A stretch of DNA of 64,000 bases. Origin: Methylobacterium terricola. GTDB lineage: Bacteria; Pseudomonadota; Alphaproteobacteria; Rhizobiales; Beijerinckiaceae. Shown here piece after piece: positions 17,638-27,117 of this stretch. The stretch spans positions 186,001 to 250,000 of the forward strand of contig NZ_VDDA01000003.1 of assembly GCF_006151805.1 (NCBI RefSeq). Reading direction: 5' to 3'. The notes beneath the pieces were generated by a model. It did no database searches. It had not been told where the DNA came from and saw nothing but the letters and a program-made list of their open reading frames with translations. A program made the translations under genes and the position numbers. The first letter of the stretch is position 1. Each line of letters opens with the position of its first letter.

Positions 17638-19923
<2,286 letters not shown>

Positions 19924-20118
19924 GGGGGCGTTCGACGATCCCGGAGGCGAGAAGCCTGACTGTGGGCTGAACGCGCCGGCCCTCGCCCAAGCTCCCGCGC
20001 CGTCGTCAAAATTTCACGGCCGTGGATTCCGTGCGGAAATCCGGCCGCGATCGGGAGCCGCGGCGATCCTCGCGGGTTGCCGAGGGCCGCGCACGGCACG
20101 GGGATACAGGTGAGCAGC

Positions 20119-20547
20119 ATGAGCGCGACGGTCGCGGACGTGATGAGCAGGGATGTCGAGTTCATCGCCGGCGAGGCCCCGGTGCAGGAGGCGGCGGTGC
20201 TGATGGGCGAGCTCGACGTCGGCGCCCTGCCGGTCGGGACGCCGGACGCCCTCGACGGGGTCGTGACCGACCGCGACATCCTCTACCGGGTCGTCGCCAA
20301 GGGGCTCGACCCGCGGAACGTCCGGGTGGGCGAGGTGCTGTCGCGCCCGGTCGTGTCCTGCGCCGAGGCCGATCCGCTCCGCACCGCCCTCGACCTGATG
20401 GCGGCCCACCACGTCCGGCGCCTGCCGGTGCGCGACGCGGGCGGGCGCGTCACCGGCTGGGTCACCCTGGCGGACCTGTCCCGGGCGCTGCTGCTCGGCG
20501 GCGACGCGCTCCAGACCTCGCTCAAGCGCCTGACGGAAGACGCGTAG
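20119..20547 (+). CDS. CBS-domain pair protein
   Basis: A 142-aa protein made of two CBS motifs (VADVMSRDVEFIAGEAPVQEAAVLM, and VGEVLSRPVVSCAEADPLRTALDLM, each quoted in part of its domain), which together form a Bateman module binding adenosine nucleotides. Typical loops are VVTDRDILYRVV and GWVTLADLSRALL. There is no catalytic domain, so it probably acts as an energy sensor for a partner. The ATG at 20119 has AGGTGA 5 nt upstream; a GTG at 20110 is possible. It is divergent from glgX. Confidence 0.88.
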   Translation: MSATVADVMSRDVEFIAGEAPVQEAAVLMGELDVGALPVGTPDALDGVVTDRDILYRVVAKGLDPRNVRVGEVLSRPVVSCAEADPLRTALDLMAAHHVRRLPVRDAGGRVTGWVTLADLSRALLLGGDALQTSLKRLTEDA

Positions 20548-20565
20548 GCGACGGGCCGGCGGAGG

Positions 20566-20850
20566 CTATGGGTCGGCCGCGGCCGCCGCGGCGTTGGCCG
20601 CCTCGTTGGCGCGCTCGGCCGCCAGGATGGTCTGGCGGGCGGCGTAGCGGGTGACCAGCGCCTCGACGTCGCGGATGGTCTCCTCGACGAGGTGGGCCTG
20701 GAGCAGGGCGCGGGGATCGTCGGGCGGCAGGTCCTCGCGCTCCTGGAGACGGCGCATGGCCTGCTTGACCACCCGGTACACGGCCTCGCGCTCCTCGCGG
20801 TTCATCGCCGGGGAGACCGCCCGGGCGACCAGGTCGGTGAAATCGGACAT
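20566..20850 (-). CDS. Small hypothetical protein, helical, Ala-rich C-terminus
   Basis: A 94-aa protein starting MSDFTDLVARAVSPAMNREE. It is predicted almost wholly helical, with charged heptad-like stretches (REEREAVYRVVKQAMRRLQE) and an Ala-rich tail. There is no signal peptide or membrane helix. The family is not recognised. The Shine-Dalgarno sequence is weak (AGGA about 14 nt upstream), but the codon bias is genome-like. It lies between the convergent CBS gene and the KpsE-like gene, downstream of repeat copy 2. Confidence 0.62.
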   Translation of the reverse strand: MSDFTDLVARAVSPAMNREEREAVYRVVKQAMRRLQEREDLPPDDPRALLQAHLVEETIRDVEALVTRYAARQTILAAERANEAANAAAAAADP

Positions 20851-20970
20851 CGTTGTGAGGCTCGTTCCTGATGGCGCGGGCGCCCGTACGGCGTCCCGGC
20901 CCGCTTCTTCGCACGGCGGGCGCCCGGACCGAAGGCCCCCGCACCGTCTTCGGCGCCTTGTACCCTCGCG

Positions 20971-21076
20971 CCTTGGCCTCGACACGTCGATGCCAAGGCG
21001 TCCGGCGCATCGGCGCCGGCGCCCGTTCGGGCTTGCCTTGCGCCGTCGAACCGATCCGTTCGACGGCACGGCGGTA
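20971..21076 (+). repeat. Two-hairpin palindromic repeat, copy 2
   Basis: Hairpin A is CCTTGGC-C-TCGAC with GTCGA-T-GCCAAGG (20971-20998). Then come the GCCCGTTCGGGC mini-palindrome (21020-21031) and hairpin B, GCCGTCGAAC (21042-21051) with GTTCGACGGC (21058-21067), a perfect 10-bp stem. It ends directly at the stop codon of the KpsE-like gene. Stem bases differ from copy 1 in paired positions. Confidence 0.8.
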
Positions 21077-22372
21077 TCACATGTTGTGGTCCTTGACGCC
21101 GGCGATGAGCAGGCTGCTGCAGCCCCAGACCACCAGGAAGGCGAAGAACGCCACGAACAGGGCGTGCCCACGCATCGGCACGGTGGAGAGCTCGGGCCGG
21201 GTCGGCGGCACGAAGACCGCGAGGTAGACGTGCTGGCGGTTCGCCGCCACCCGGGCACGGTCGAGCATCATGGTGGCGGAATCGTTCAGCTTCTCGGCGA
21301 TGGTGCGCTCGACCATCAGCCCCTCGTATTCCAGGATCGCCTCGGCGACGTTCTTGCCGCCGACAGCCATCCCGTCGTTGGTCAAGGTGTCCTCGATCTG
21401 CTTGATCTGTTGGTTGGTGGCGTTGAGGCTCGCCACGATGGTCTGGATCGAGCGCGACTTCTCGTCGAGGCCGGAACTCCGCAGCACCTGGAGGTCGTTC
21501 TCCGACTTGATCTTGTCCTTCCGTAGCGACAGCAGGGTGGTCATCGCCGCCTCCGCCGACTTCGCCGGATCGATGATGCCCCAGCGGTTGCGGAACTCGC
21601 GCAAGGCGACATGGGCCTTGCGCAGGCGCTCCTCGCTCGTCGCCAGGTCGTCCTTGCTGTGCCGCAGCATGTCCTGCTGCGCCCGGGACGAGATCGCGTT
21701 GATTAGCCCCTCGGCGCGGGCGACGACGTGGCGGCCGATCGCCAGGGCGTCGTCGGGCGTGAACGCCTGCACCGTCAGGGTCATCACGCCCGAGACCAGG
21801 TCGATATGCACCTGGACGCGCTTGCGCCAGTACTTCAGCAGCTCCTCGACCGGCTTGTCACCGGAGTAGCGGGTCCAGAAATCGCCTTCGTCGCGGGTGA
21901 ACATCCGGACGACGTCGAGCTCCTTCTGGGCGCTCTCCAGCATCGGCTGGCTCTCGATGTATTCCTTGACGATATAGCTGTCCTGGCTGTTATTCTTCTG
22001 GATCAGCGAGGAGAACTCGCCGAGCGCGACGTTGCCCATCGGCTCGACCTCGCCGCGGACGGCGAAGCGGGCCTCGACCACGTACTGGTCGGCGGCGAAG
22101 GCGAACAGGTAGATCCCGATGGCCGCCGTCGGCAGCAGCACGAAGAGGCCGATGTTGCGCAGGAGCCGGGACAGGACCCGGCTCTGGGTGCCGGCGGCCG
22201 GCAGGAGCGGCACGCGGCTCCAGCGCAGCGGGTTGAGCAGGGCTGGCAGCCGGCTCCCGGGGGAAATCGGCTCGACCGTCTCGGCATTGCGGCGCAGCTC
22301 GGGCACGGTGCGCCGCGCGAACGCGATCATGCTGCCGAGCCTGTCTCGCCGTTTGACCTCGTCCGCGTCCAT
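21077..22372 (-). CDS. Capsule/polysaccharide export inner-membrane protein (KpsE/Wzz-like)
   Basis: A 431-aa polysaccharide co-polymerase type protein. A membrane helix lies at about residues 73-95 (NIGLFVLLPTAAIGIYLFAF), a long periplasmic coiled-coil region fills the middle (DDLATSEERLRKAHVALREF, DLQVLRSSGLDEKSRSIQTI), and a second helix at about 403-425 closes the chain (ALFVAFFAFLVVWGCSSLLI). This matches KpsE/BexC proteins of ABC-dependent capsule export. The cognate ABC transporter genes are not adjacent. It lies 111 bp downstream of cobC on the same strand. Confidence 0.86.
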   Translation of the reverse strand: MDADEVKRRDRLGSMIAFARRTVPELRRNAETVEPISPGSRLPALLNPLRWSRVPLLPAAGTQSRVLSRLLRNIGLFVLLPTAAIGIYLFAFAADQYVVEARFAVRGEVEPMGNVALGEFSSLIQKNNSQDSYIVKEYIESQPMLESAQKELDVVRMFTRDEGDFWTRYSGDKPVEELLKYWRKRVQVHIDLVSGVMTLTVQAFTPDDALAIGRHVVARAEGLINAISSRAQQDMLRHSKDDLATSEERLRKAHVALREFRNRWGIIDPAKSAEAAMTTLLSLRKDKIKSENDLQVLRSSGLDEKSRSIQTIVASLNATNQQIKQIEDTLTNDGMAVGGKNVAEAILEYEGLMVERTIAEKLNDSATMMLDRARVAANRQHVYLAVFVPPTRPELSTVPMRGHALFVAFFAFLVVWGCSSLLIAGVKDHNM

Positions 22373-22483
22373 TTTGACTTGATTCCCCGCGCCGGCGCCG
22401 GCCGGCTTAGCGACCTCGACGGCCGATCATCGATTGCTTCGGTTTTCGGCCTTTTTAATGGCGCCGGCCCCTTCGCCGGGCCC

Positions 22484-23491
22484 TCACGGCTCGCCGAGGA
22501 CCGCCGCGAGGCGGGACCAGGCCGCCGCGTCGGGGGGCAGCCCGAGGCGCAGGCGCGCCGGCGCCGCCTCGAACCGGCGCACGAAGAGCCCGGCCCGGCC
22601 GAGGCGCCCGAACAGGCCGGGGCCGTCGGGGAAGTCGGCGGTGCGAAACAGCCGCGTGCCGCCGACGATCCGGCCGCCGGCGGCCTCGATCAGGGCGTCG
22701 AGCCGCGCCGCGTCGCGGCCCCGCCCGACGGCGGCCTCCCGCCGCCAGGCCTCGTCGGCGAGCGCGCGGCGCCCGACCGCGATCGCCGGCCCCGACACCG
22801 CCCAGGGCCCGAGCGCGCGGCGCAAGGTCCCGATCAGCGGCTCGCCCGCCACCGCGAAGCCGAGCCGCAGGCCGGCGAGGCCGTAGGTCTTGCCGAAGGA
22901 ACGCAGCACCAGGCAGCCCGGGGGCGGCGCGGCGCACAGGCTCTCGACGGGCTCCAGATCGGCGAAGGCCTCGTCGACCACGAGCCAGCCGCCGCGCCCG
23001 GCAAGCCCGGCCGCCGCCGCCGCGAGGTCGCGCCGCGCCATGATCCGCCCGTCAGGGTTGTTCGGGTTGACGACCACCACGATGTCGGCCTGCGTCGTGA
23101 GGGTCGGCACGGTCGCGACGGCGTGCCCCGCCCGGGCCCAGGCGGCGGCGTGCTCGGCATAGGTCGGGCCGACCACCGCGACCCGGCCGGGGGGCCGCAG
23201 CCGCGGGACCAGGTCGATCAGCGCCTGGGTGCCGGGCGCGGCGACGACCTGCTCCGGCCGTGCGCCGTAGGCCCGCGCCGCCACATCCTCGAGGGAGGCG
23301 AGGTCGGACGCCGCCGGCAGCCGCGTGAAGGCGCTGGCCTCCAGCGCCGGCCACGGATAGGGGATCGGGTTGATCCCCGTCGACAGGTCGATCCAGGGCT
23401 CGGGGGCCTGCGGGAAGAGCCGGGCCGCCTCGCCGAGGTCGCCCCCGTGTCGGATCGGTCCGTTCCGCCCCTCGCTCGCCATTCCGTCCAC
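22484..23491 (-). CDS. cobC: Threonine-phosphate decarboxylase / aminotransferase-fold cobalamin enzyme
   Basis: A 335-aa PLP enzyme of class I/II aminotransferase fold. In cobalamin synthesis it makes (R)-1-amino-2-propanol phosphate from L-threonine phosphate. The PLP-lysine motif is SFGKTYGLAGLRLGFA, with WIDLSTGINPIPYPWP at the N-terminus and VVVVNPNNPDGRI centrally, all typical of CobC/CobD. The start is either GTG at 23491 or ATG at 23482. It is divergent from cbiB with only a few bases between start codons, and both act at the same aminopropanol-attachment step. Confidence 0.94.
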   Translation of the reverse strand: MDGMASEGRNGPIRHGGDLGEAARLFPQAPEPWIDLSTGINPIPYPWPALEASAFTRLPAASDLASLEDVAARAYGARPEQVVAAPGTQALIDLVPRLRPPGRVAVVGPTYAEHAAAWARAGHAVATVPTLTTQADIVVVVNPNNPDGRIMARRDLAAAAAGLAGRGGWLVVDEAFADLEPVESLCAAPPPGCLVLRSFGKTYGLAGLRLGFAVAGEPLIGTLRRALGPWAVSGPAIAVGRRALADEAWRREAAVGRGRDAARLDALIEAAGGRIVGGTRLFRTADFPDGPGLFGRLGRAGLFVRRFEAAPARLRLGLPPDAAAWSRLAAVLGEP

Positions 23492-23496
23492 GTCCG

Positions 23497-24489
23497 ATGA
23501 CCGCCCTGCTGCACCCGCCCGACAGCCTCGTCCTGCTCGTCCTCGCCCTCGCGGTCGAGGCCGTGCTCGGCTATCCGGACCGCCTCTACAGGCTGGCCGG
23601 CCACCCTGTCACCTGGATCGGCGCGCTGATCGCCGCCCTCGACCGGCGCCTCAACCGCGAGGCCGACCCGGCCGGGCGCCGCCGCGCCGCCGGAGTGCTG
23701 GCCCTCGTCCTCGTCCTCGCCGCGACCGGCCTTTCGGCCTCGGCCCTCGCGCTGGCCTGCGGCGCGCTCGGGCTCCCGGGCCTCATCCTGTGCGCCGTCC
23801 TCGCCGCGAGCCTGCCGGCCCAGCGCAGCCTGCACGACCACGTCGCCCGGGTGGCGGACGACTTGCGCCGCGACGGCCTTTCCGGCGGGCGCCGGGCGGT
23901 GGCGATGATCGTCGGCCGCAATCCCGAGAGCCTCGACGAGGCCGCGCTCTGCCGCGCCGCGATCGAGAGCCTGGCCGAGAATTTTTCGGACGGCATCGTG
24001 GCGCCGGCCGTCTGGATCGGTCTCGGCGGGCTTCCCGGGGGGGCGCTCTACAAGGCGGTCAACACTGCCGACAGCATGATCGGCCACCGCACGCCGCGCC
24101 ACGAGGCCTTCGGCTGGGCCGCCGCCCGCCTCGACGATCTCGTCAACCTGCCGGCCTCGCGCCTCACCGCCGGGCTCGTCGTCGCGGCCGCCGCCCTGAC
24201 CCCGGGGGCCTCGGCGCGCGGCGCGATCCAGGCGGTGCGGCGCGATGCCGGCCGCCACCGCTCGCCCAATGCCGGCTGGCCCGAAGCCGCGATGGCCGGG
24301 GCGCTGGGGCTCCGCCTCGCCGGCCCGCGGGTCTACGGCGCGACGCGGGTCGAGGATGCCTGGATGGGCTCGGGCCGGGCCGCGGCCACGGCCGACGACA
24401 TCGCGCGGGCGCTGACGCTGTACCGGCGGGCCTGCGGGCTGCTGTGGGGGTTGGCGGCGGGGCTGGCGGGGCTCGCGCTGGCGGCGTGA
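23497..24489 (+). CDS. cbiB: Adenosylcobinamide-phosphate synthase
   Basis: A 330-aa membrane protein (called CobD in the aerobic nomenclature) that attaches the aminopropanol arm to adenosylcobyrate. Family motifs: GYPDRLYRLAGHPVTWIGAL at residues 25-44, ESLAENFSDGIVAPAVW, LPGGALYKAVNTADSMIGHR and the C-terminal VEDAWMGSGR. It has several membrane helices. It is divergent from cobC with overlapping control regions. The AT-rich island begins about 450 bp beyond its stop codon. Confidence 0.95.
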   Translation: MTALLHPPDSLVLLVLALAVEAVLGYPDRLYRLAGHPVTWIGALIAALDRRLNREADPAGRRRAAGVLALVLVLAATGLSASALALACGALGLPGLILCAVLAASLPAQRSLHDHVARVADDLRRDGLSGGRRAVAMIVGRNPESLDEAALCRAAIESLAENFSDGIVAPAVWIGLGGLPGGALYKAVNTADSMIGHRTPRHEAFGWAAARLDDLVNLPASRLTAGLVVAAAALTPGASARGAIQAVRRDAGRHRSPNAGWPEAAMAGALGLRLAGPRVYGATRVEDAWMGSGRAAATADDIARALTLYRRACGLLWGLAAGLAGLALAA

Positions 24490-24540
24490 CGGTTTTCTCG
24501 GGGCCTCTTGACGTGCAAGACGGTGCGAGCATCCGCCCCG

Positions 24541-24572
24541 TCAATCCGGGGCCGCGCCGCGGAGACCGGAGT
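24541..24572 (+). repeat. REP-like repeat, copy R1
   Basis: It shares TCAATCCGGGGCCGCG and GCGGAGACCGGAGT with copies at 63327-63362 (nearly identical core) and 24652-24690 (inverted, diverged). The core is imperfectly palindromic. It lies 51 bp after the cbiB stop codon. Confidence 0.65.
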
Positions 24573-24651
24573 GCGGAAGGCACGCCCAGACCTGCAAGAG
24601 GTCCAGGATAGAGCAGACCCGAGATCGCCTCGTCCGGTGCTACCGGAGCTT

Positions 24652-24690
24652 CTGGATTCCGGGCTCCGCTCCGCGGCCCTGGATTGATCC
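24652..24690 (-). repeat. REP-like repeat, copy R2 (inverted)
   Basis: Its reverse complement reads ATCAATCCAGGGCCGCGG, then AGCGGAGCCCGGAATCC, matching R1 and R3 with several changes. R1 and R2 face each other about 80 bp apart, a REP-pair arrangement. Confidence 0.55.
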
Positions 24691-25198
24691 GAAAGGCGAC
24701 AAGTCTGCGGGATTCCATCAAGCAGGCTGCAGTAAGAAAAGGGAAAAGCCTTTTTAACCTTTCTACCCTCCCCGCTCTCGCGTCTGGTCTCGGACCTGCG
24801 CTTTCCGTCCATTTTTTAAAAACCGGGTTTTAACGCTCGAAAAGAGCGGAGGGAGGCTTGCCGGCTGGCACGGGCCAGGCTGGATCGCCAGCGAAGGTGT
24901 TTCGCGTCGCGTCCAGCGAAGCAAACGTGCGCCCCCTTTCCAACGTTTTTGTCCGCAACAATACTTTTATTATTGCGGATCATATCAAAAAAATATCATA
25001 AATATTTCATGAATAAGGATCATATGAGCAGATTATAGTTTTATATTCGGGTTATCTCTCTGATTCATTTGTGGTCTCGTCAACGAATTCGAGACCCGAC
25101 TTGAGGTCGGATGCGCAACCTGGCTTGGTGCTTCACTACCCCTGTCATCCCTCAGACTTTCCTCTCTGAGCACCCTGCGTCAAGCTTCATTTTGAGTA

Positions 25199-25228
25199 TT
25201 GACTTTTGGACTTTTTATGGATTTTAAT
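25199..25228 (+). promoter_or_regulatory. Sigma70-like promoter of the precursor peptide gene
   Basis: TTGACT (25199-25204), an 18-nt spacer, TTTAAT (25223-25228). Each hexamer is one base off the consensus. The start site would be near 25235, leaving a ~40-nt leader with AAGGG 8 nt before the ATG at 25274. Confidence 0.6.
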
Positions 25229-25273
25229 TGGTGCGGAAGATGTCTTCCGGCTTGCAGGCGAAGGGTAGAGACC

Positions 25274-25513
25274 ATGAAAAGAACGAAAAACAAGGTTGCT
25301 ACGGTATTTGCTTCAGTTGTAGCAACCACTGCAGCAACGGGAGCGGTCGAGGCAAAGACCAGCCCCGCGGATGTTCATGGCATTGTCGTAGGCCAGCAGC
25401 TTGGCGATGCGTCGAAGGCAGCGCTCGATAACATCGCCAAGCGCGGTGTCGTTCGGGAAGCCAGACGGAAGCCCTTCGCCAGAGAAAGTGGACCAAGCTG
25501 GGTGCAAAGATAG
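25274..25513 (+). CDS. Candidate RiPP precursor peptide
   Basis: A 79-aa peptide. Residues 1-29 are a basic start (MKRTKNK) and a hydrophobic, Ala/Thr/Val-rich stretch ending AVEAKT, like a leader or Sec-type signal seen in GrrA-like precursors. The middle (PADVHGIVVGQQLGDASKAALDN in part) is soluble. The C-terminal ~20 residues are basic with two isolated aromatics (RRKPFAR and SGPSWVQR), giving two aromatic-X-X triplets, F-A-R (68-70) and W-V-Q (76-78), that could be cross-linked. A radical SAM gene follows after a terminator. The RiPP role is inferred from size, context and motif; no family is recognised. Confidence 0.65.
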   Translation: MKRTKNKVATVFASVVATTAATGAVEAKTSPADVHGIVVGQQLGDASKAALDNIAKRGVVREARRKPFARESGPSWVQR

Positions 25514-25585
25514 CGACTTGCATCCTATTGTATCTATTTTTTATCTAGTGTCTTGTTGAGTTGACAAATCAAAATAATCACAATT

Positions 25586-25633
25586 GGGCCGGTCGCGATT
25601 ATGGACCCGGCTTAACATCGGCCGGCCCTTTTT
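25586..25633 (+). terminator. Intrinsic terminator between precursor and maturase
   Basis: GGGCCGG (25586-25592) pairs with CCGGCCC (25622-25628) around a 29-nt loop, followed by TTTTT. It ends 11-14 bp before the radical SAM start, so partial read-through would give much more precursor mRNA than maturase mRNA, a usual RiPP arrangement. Confidence 0.7.
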
Positions 25634-25646
25634 CGGGAGAATTATG

Positions 25647-26804
25647 ATGGCGAGAAAAAGCCTTCAATACGTTGTCAAATTATCAAAATATTGTAATTTG
25701 AGATGCTCTTATTGCTATGAATTTGAAAGTCTGGGCGATAAGAAGCGCATGTCGCCAGAGTTGCTCGAAGCTATTTTCACACATGCTCGCGATTTCGCGC
25801 GTGACGAGGAATTGGCGCGGATACGTTTCAGCTGGCATGGCGGCGAACCTTTCATGGTTCCAGTCGAACAGTACCGTCAGATCGGGGCACTCCAGCGACG
25901 CGTGTTCGATGGAAAGATCCCTATCCAGAATGTCGCGCAGACCAACCTGACGATCTTACCTGAAAAACTCTTGGATTTTTTGAAGCATGGCGATTTCTTT
26001 CAGGGGATAGGGATTTCTTTCGACGTTCAGGGTGACCAGCGCATCGATCGGCAGGGCCTGCCTTCCGCGCAGAAAACACTCGATAATCTTCAAACCATCA
26101 TCGATCATGAAATCGATTTTGGCGCGATCACGGTACTTGCCAGAAACACGATATCTCACGTCGAAGCTATTTTCAATTTTTACGACCGCCTCGGCATTCC
26201 ATTCCGGCTTCTTCCATTTTATCTGAGCGCCTATGACGAGCAGATCGAACAACATGCGATCACACAGGGTGAGCTCGTCGAGGCCATGAAGCTGACCTTC
26301 GACCTTTGGATGATGAGCGATAACCCACTCTCGATCGATCCTTTAGATGACTACATCGATCATGCAGTTGATTTTCTGACAGGCAACAAACAATTCATCT
26401 ATAACAAAGACGCCGATGAGATAGTTTTCATCATTGATATCGATGGTTCCGTATCGGGCATGGCCGATACTTACGATCCCGTGAGGACATACGGCAATCT
26501 CGGTACCATGACCATGCACGACATCATCGTCTCGCCTGGACGACGGATCGCGCTCGACGAATGCCAGTCGCGGATGGCTCGCCATTGCAACAACTGTCCC
26601 TATTATGGCTACTGTCCCGGGCATTTCGTCGCCGAGGCCACACCGGCGCAGCGTCCCGCAATGGTCGTTCATGGATGCCCGGCCCGCGCCGTCATCGATC
26701 ATATCGTCGAACGGCTTTCCGGCTTCGACGACTTGAGCGCCATCCTTCCGGCCGTTCGGCGATGCCGGACGGCGGATGCGTCCCAACATCGTCCGGTCTA
26801 TTGA
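25647..26804 (+). CDS. Radical SAM / SPASM-like peptide maturase
   Basis: A 385-aa radical SAM enzyme. The [4Fe-4S] motif is C16-NLR-C20-SY-C23, followed by the family element WHGGEPF near residue 70 (which helps bind SAM) and QTNLTIL. The C-terminal auxiliary-cluster region has C306-x7-C314-x2-C317-x5-C323-x20-C344, and HGCPARAVIDHI resembles the closing motif of XyeB/GrrM/FxsB-type maturases; IDIDGSVSGMADTYDP is like their DTDGS element. These families make three-residue cyclophanes. The ATG at 25647 (or 25644) follows GGGAGA. Codon use is AT-richer than the neighbours in the first two thirds, which suggests transfer. Confidence 0.88.
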   Translation: MARKSLQYVVKLSKYCNLRCSYCYEFESLGDKKRMSPELLEAIFTHARDFARDEELARIRFSWHGGEPFMVPVEQYRQIGALQRRVFDGKIPIQNVAQTNLTILPEKLLDFLKHGDFFQGIGISFDVQGDQRIDRQGLPSAQKTLDNLQTIIDHEIDFGAITVLARNTISHVEAIFNFYDRLGIPFRLLPFYLSAYDEQIEQHAITQGELVEAMKLTFDLWMMSDNPLSIDPLDDYIDHAVDFLTGNKQFIYNKDADEIVFIIDIDGSVSGMADTYDPVRTYGNLGTMTMHDIIVSPGRRIALDECQSRMARHCNNCPYYGYCPGHFVAEATPAQRPAMVVHGCPARAVIDHIVERLSGFDDLSAILPAVRRCRTADASQHRPVY

Positions 26805-27117
26805 GATTTGTCACAATCCGGCGAAGCCTAAGTCCCGCACCTCGAGAGGAGGTCACGGGCTGGAAGGCCAGGAGCCTTGGCGGCATCGTGAGCCGCCCTG
26901 TCGTGTCCCGCGATCTGGCACCGTTCCGAACCCACGAGCCATACCGCCGCGCCTGCGAACGGATCCGTTCGCAGGCGCAAGGCGAGCCCGAACGGGCGTC
27001 GGCGCTGATCCCACAGGCATCATCCCTTCCAGGAGCGATGCCGGTCTCGAGACGAACACGCTCGGCGCTTCCCGATCCGGCGCCGGCCGGGACGGCCGCG
27101 ATCACACCCCGATTCTG
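26805..27117. other. Intergenic region after the radical SAM gene, with inverted repeat copy 3
   Basis: No gene is credible here. It returns to GC-rich composition and holds palindromic repeat copy 3 (26941-27042). It separates the plus-strand radical SAM gene from the convergent HlyD gene, and marks the right edge of the AT-rich island. Confidence 0.6.
26941..27042 (-). repeat. Two-hairpin palindromic repeat, copy 3 (inverted)
   Basis: Hairpin B is a perfect 30-bp palindrome at 26949-26978 (arms GCGCCTGCGAACGGA and TCCGTTCGCAGGCGC). The GCCCGAACGGGC mini-palindrome follows, then hairpin A, GGCATC (27016-27021) with GATGCC (27037-27042). Read on the minus strand, the order is the same as in copies 1 and 2. 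It lies 137 bp downstream of the radical SAM stop codon. Confidence 0.8.

Larger units (their letters stand above)
24490..25273. other. 784-bp gene-free stretch with repeats, then an abrupt AT-rich segment
   Basis: The first ~450 bp are GC-rich and hold two copies of a REP-like repeat (24541-24572, 24652-24690), followed by AT-rich inverted repeats (AAAAGG/CCTTTT around 24737-24756; TTAAAA-type around 24816-24836). From about 24955 the composition drops sharply to A/T-rich, unlike anything else in the window. No gene is credible before the precursor ATG at 25274. A sigma70-like promoter lies at 25199-25228. Confidence 0.7.

Noticed and set aside
22003..22372. Extra small genes inside the KpsE-like region
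   Set aside because: They are alternative frames with no ribosome sites; the KpsE-like product accounts for the region with two helices and coiled coil.
23480..23500. Cobalamin riboswitch for cobC/cbiB
   Set aside because: The divergent start codons are only a few bases apart, leaving no room for a leader RNA.
24490..25200. Integration site (tRNA plus direct repeats) for the AT-rich island
   Set aside because: I found no tRNA 3' end and no matching direct repeats at the two edges by eye; the REP-like and palindromic repeats differ from each other.
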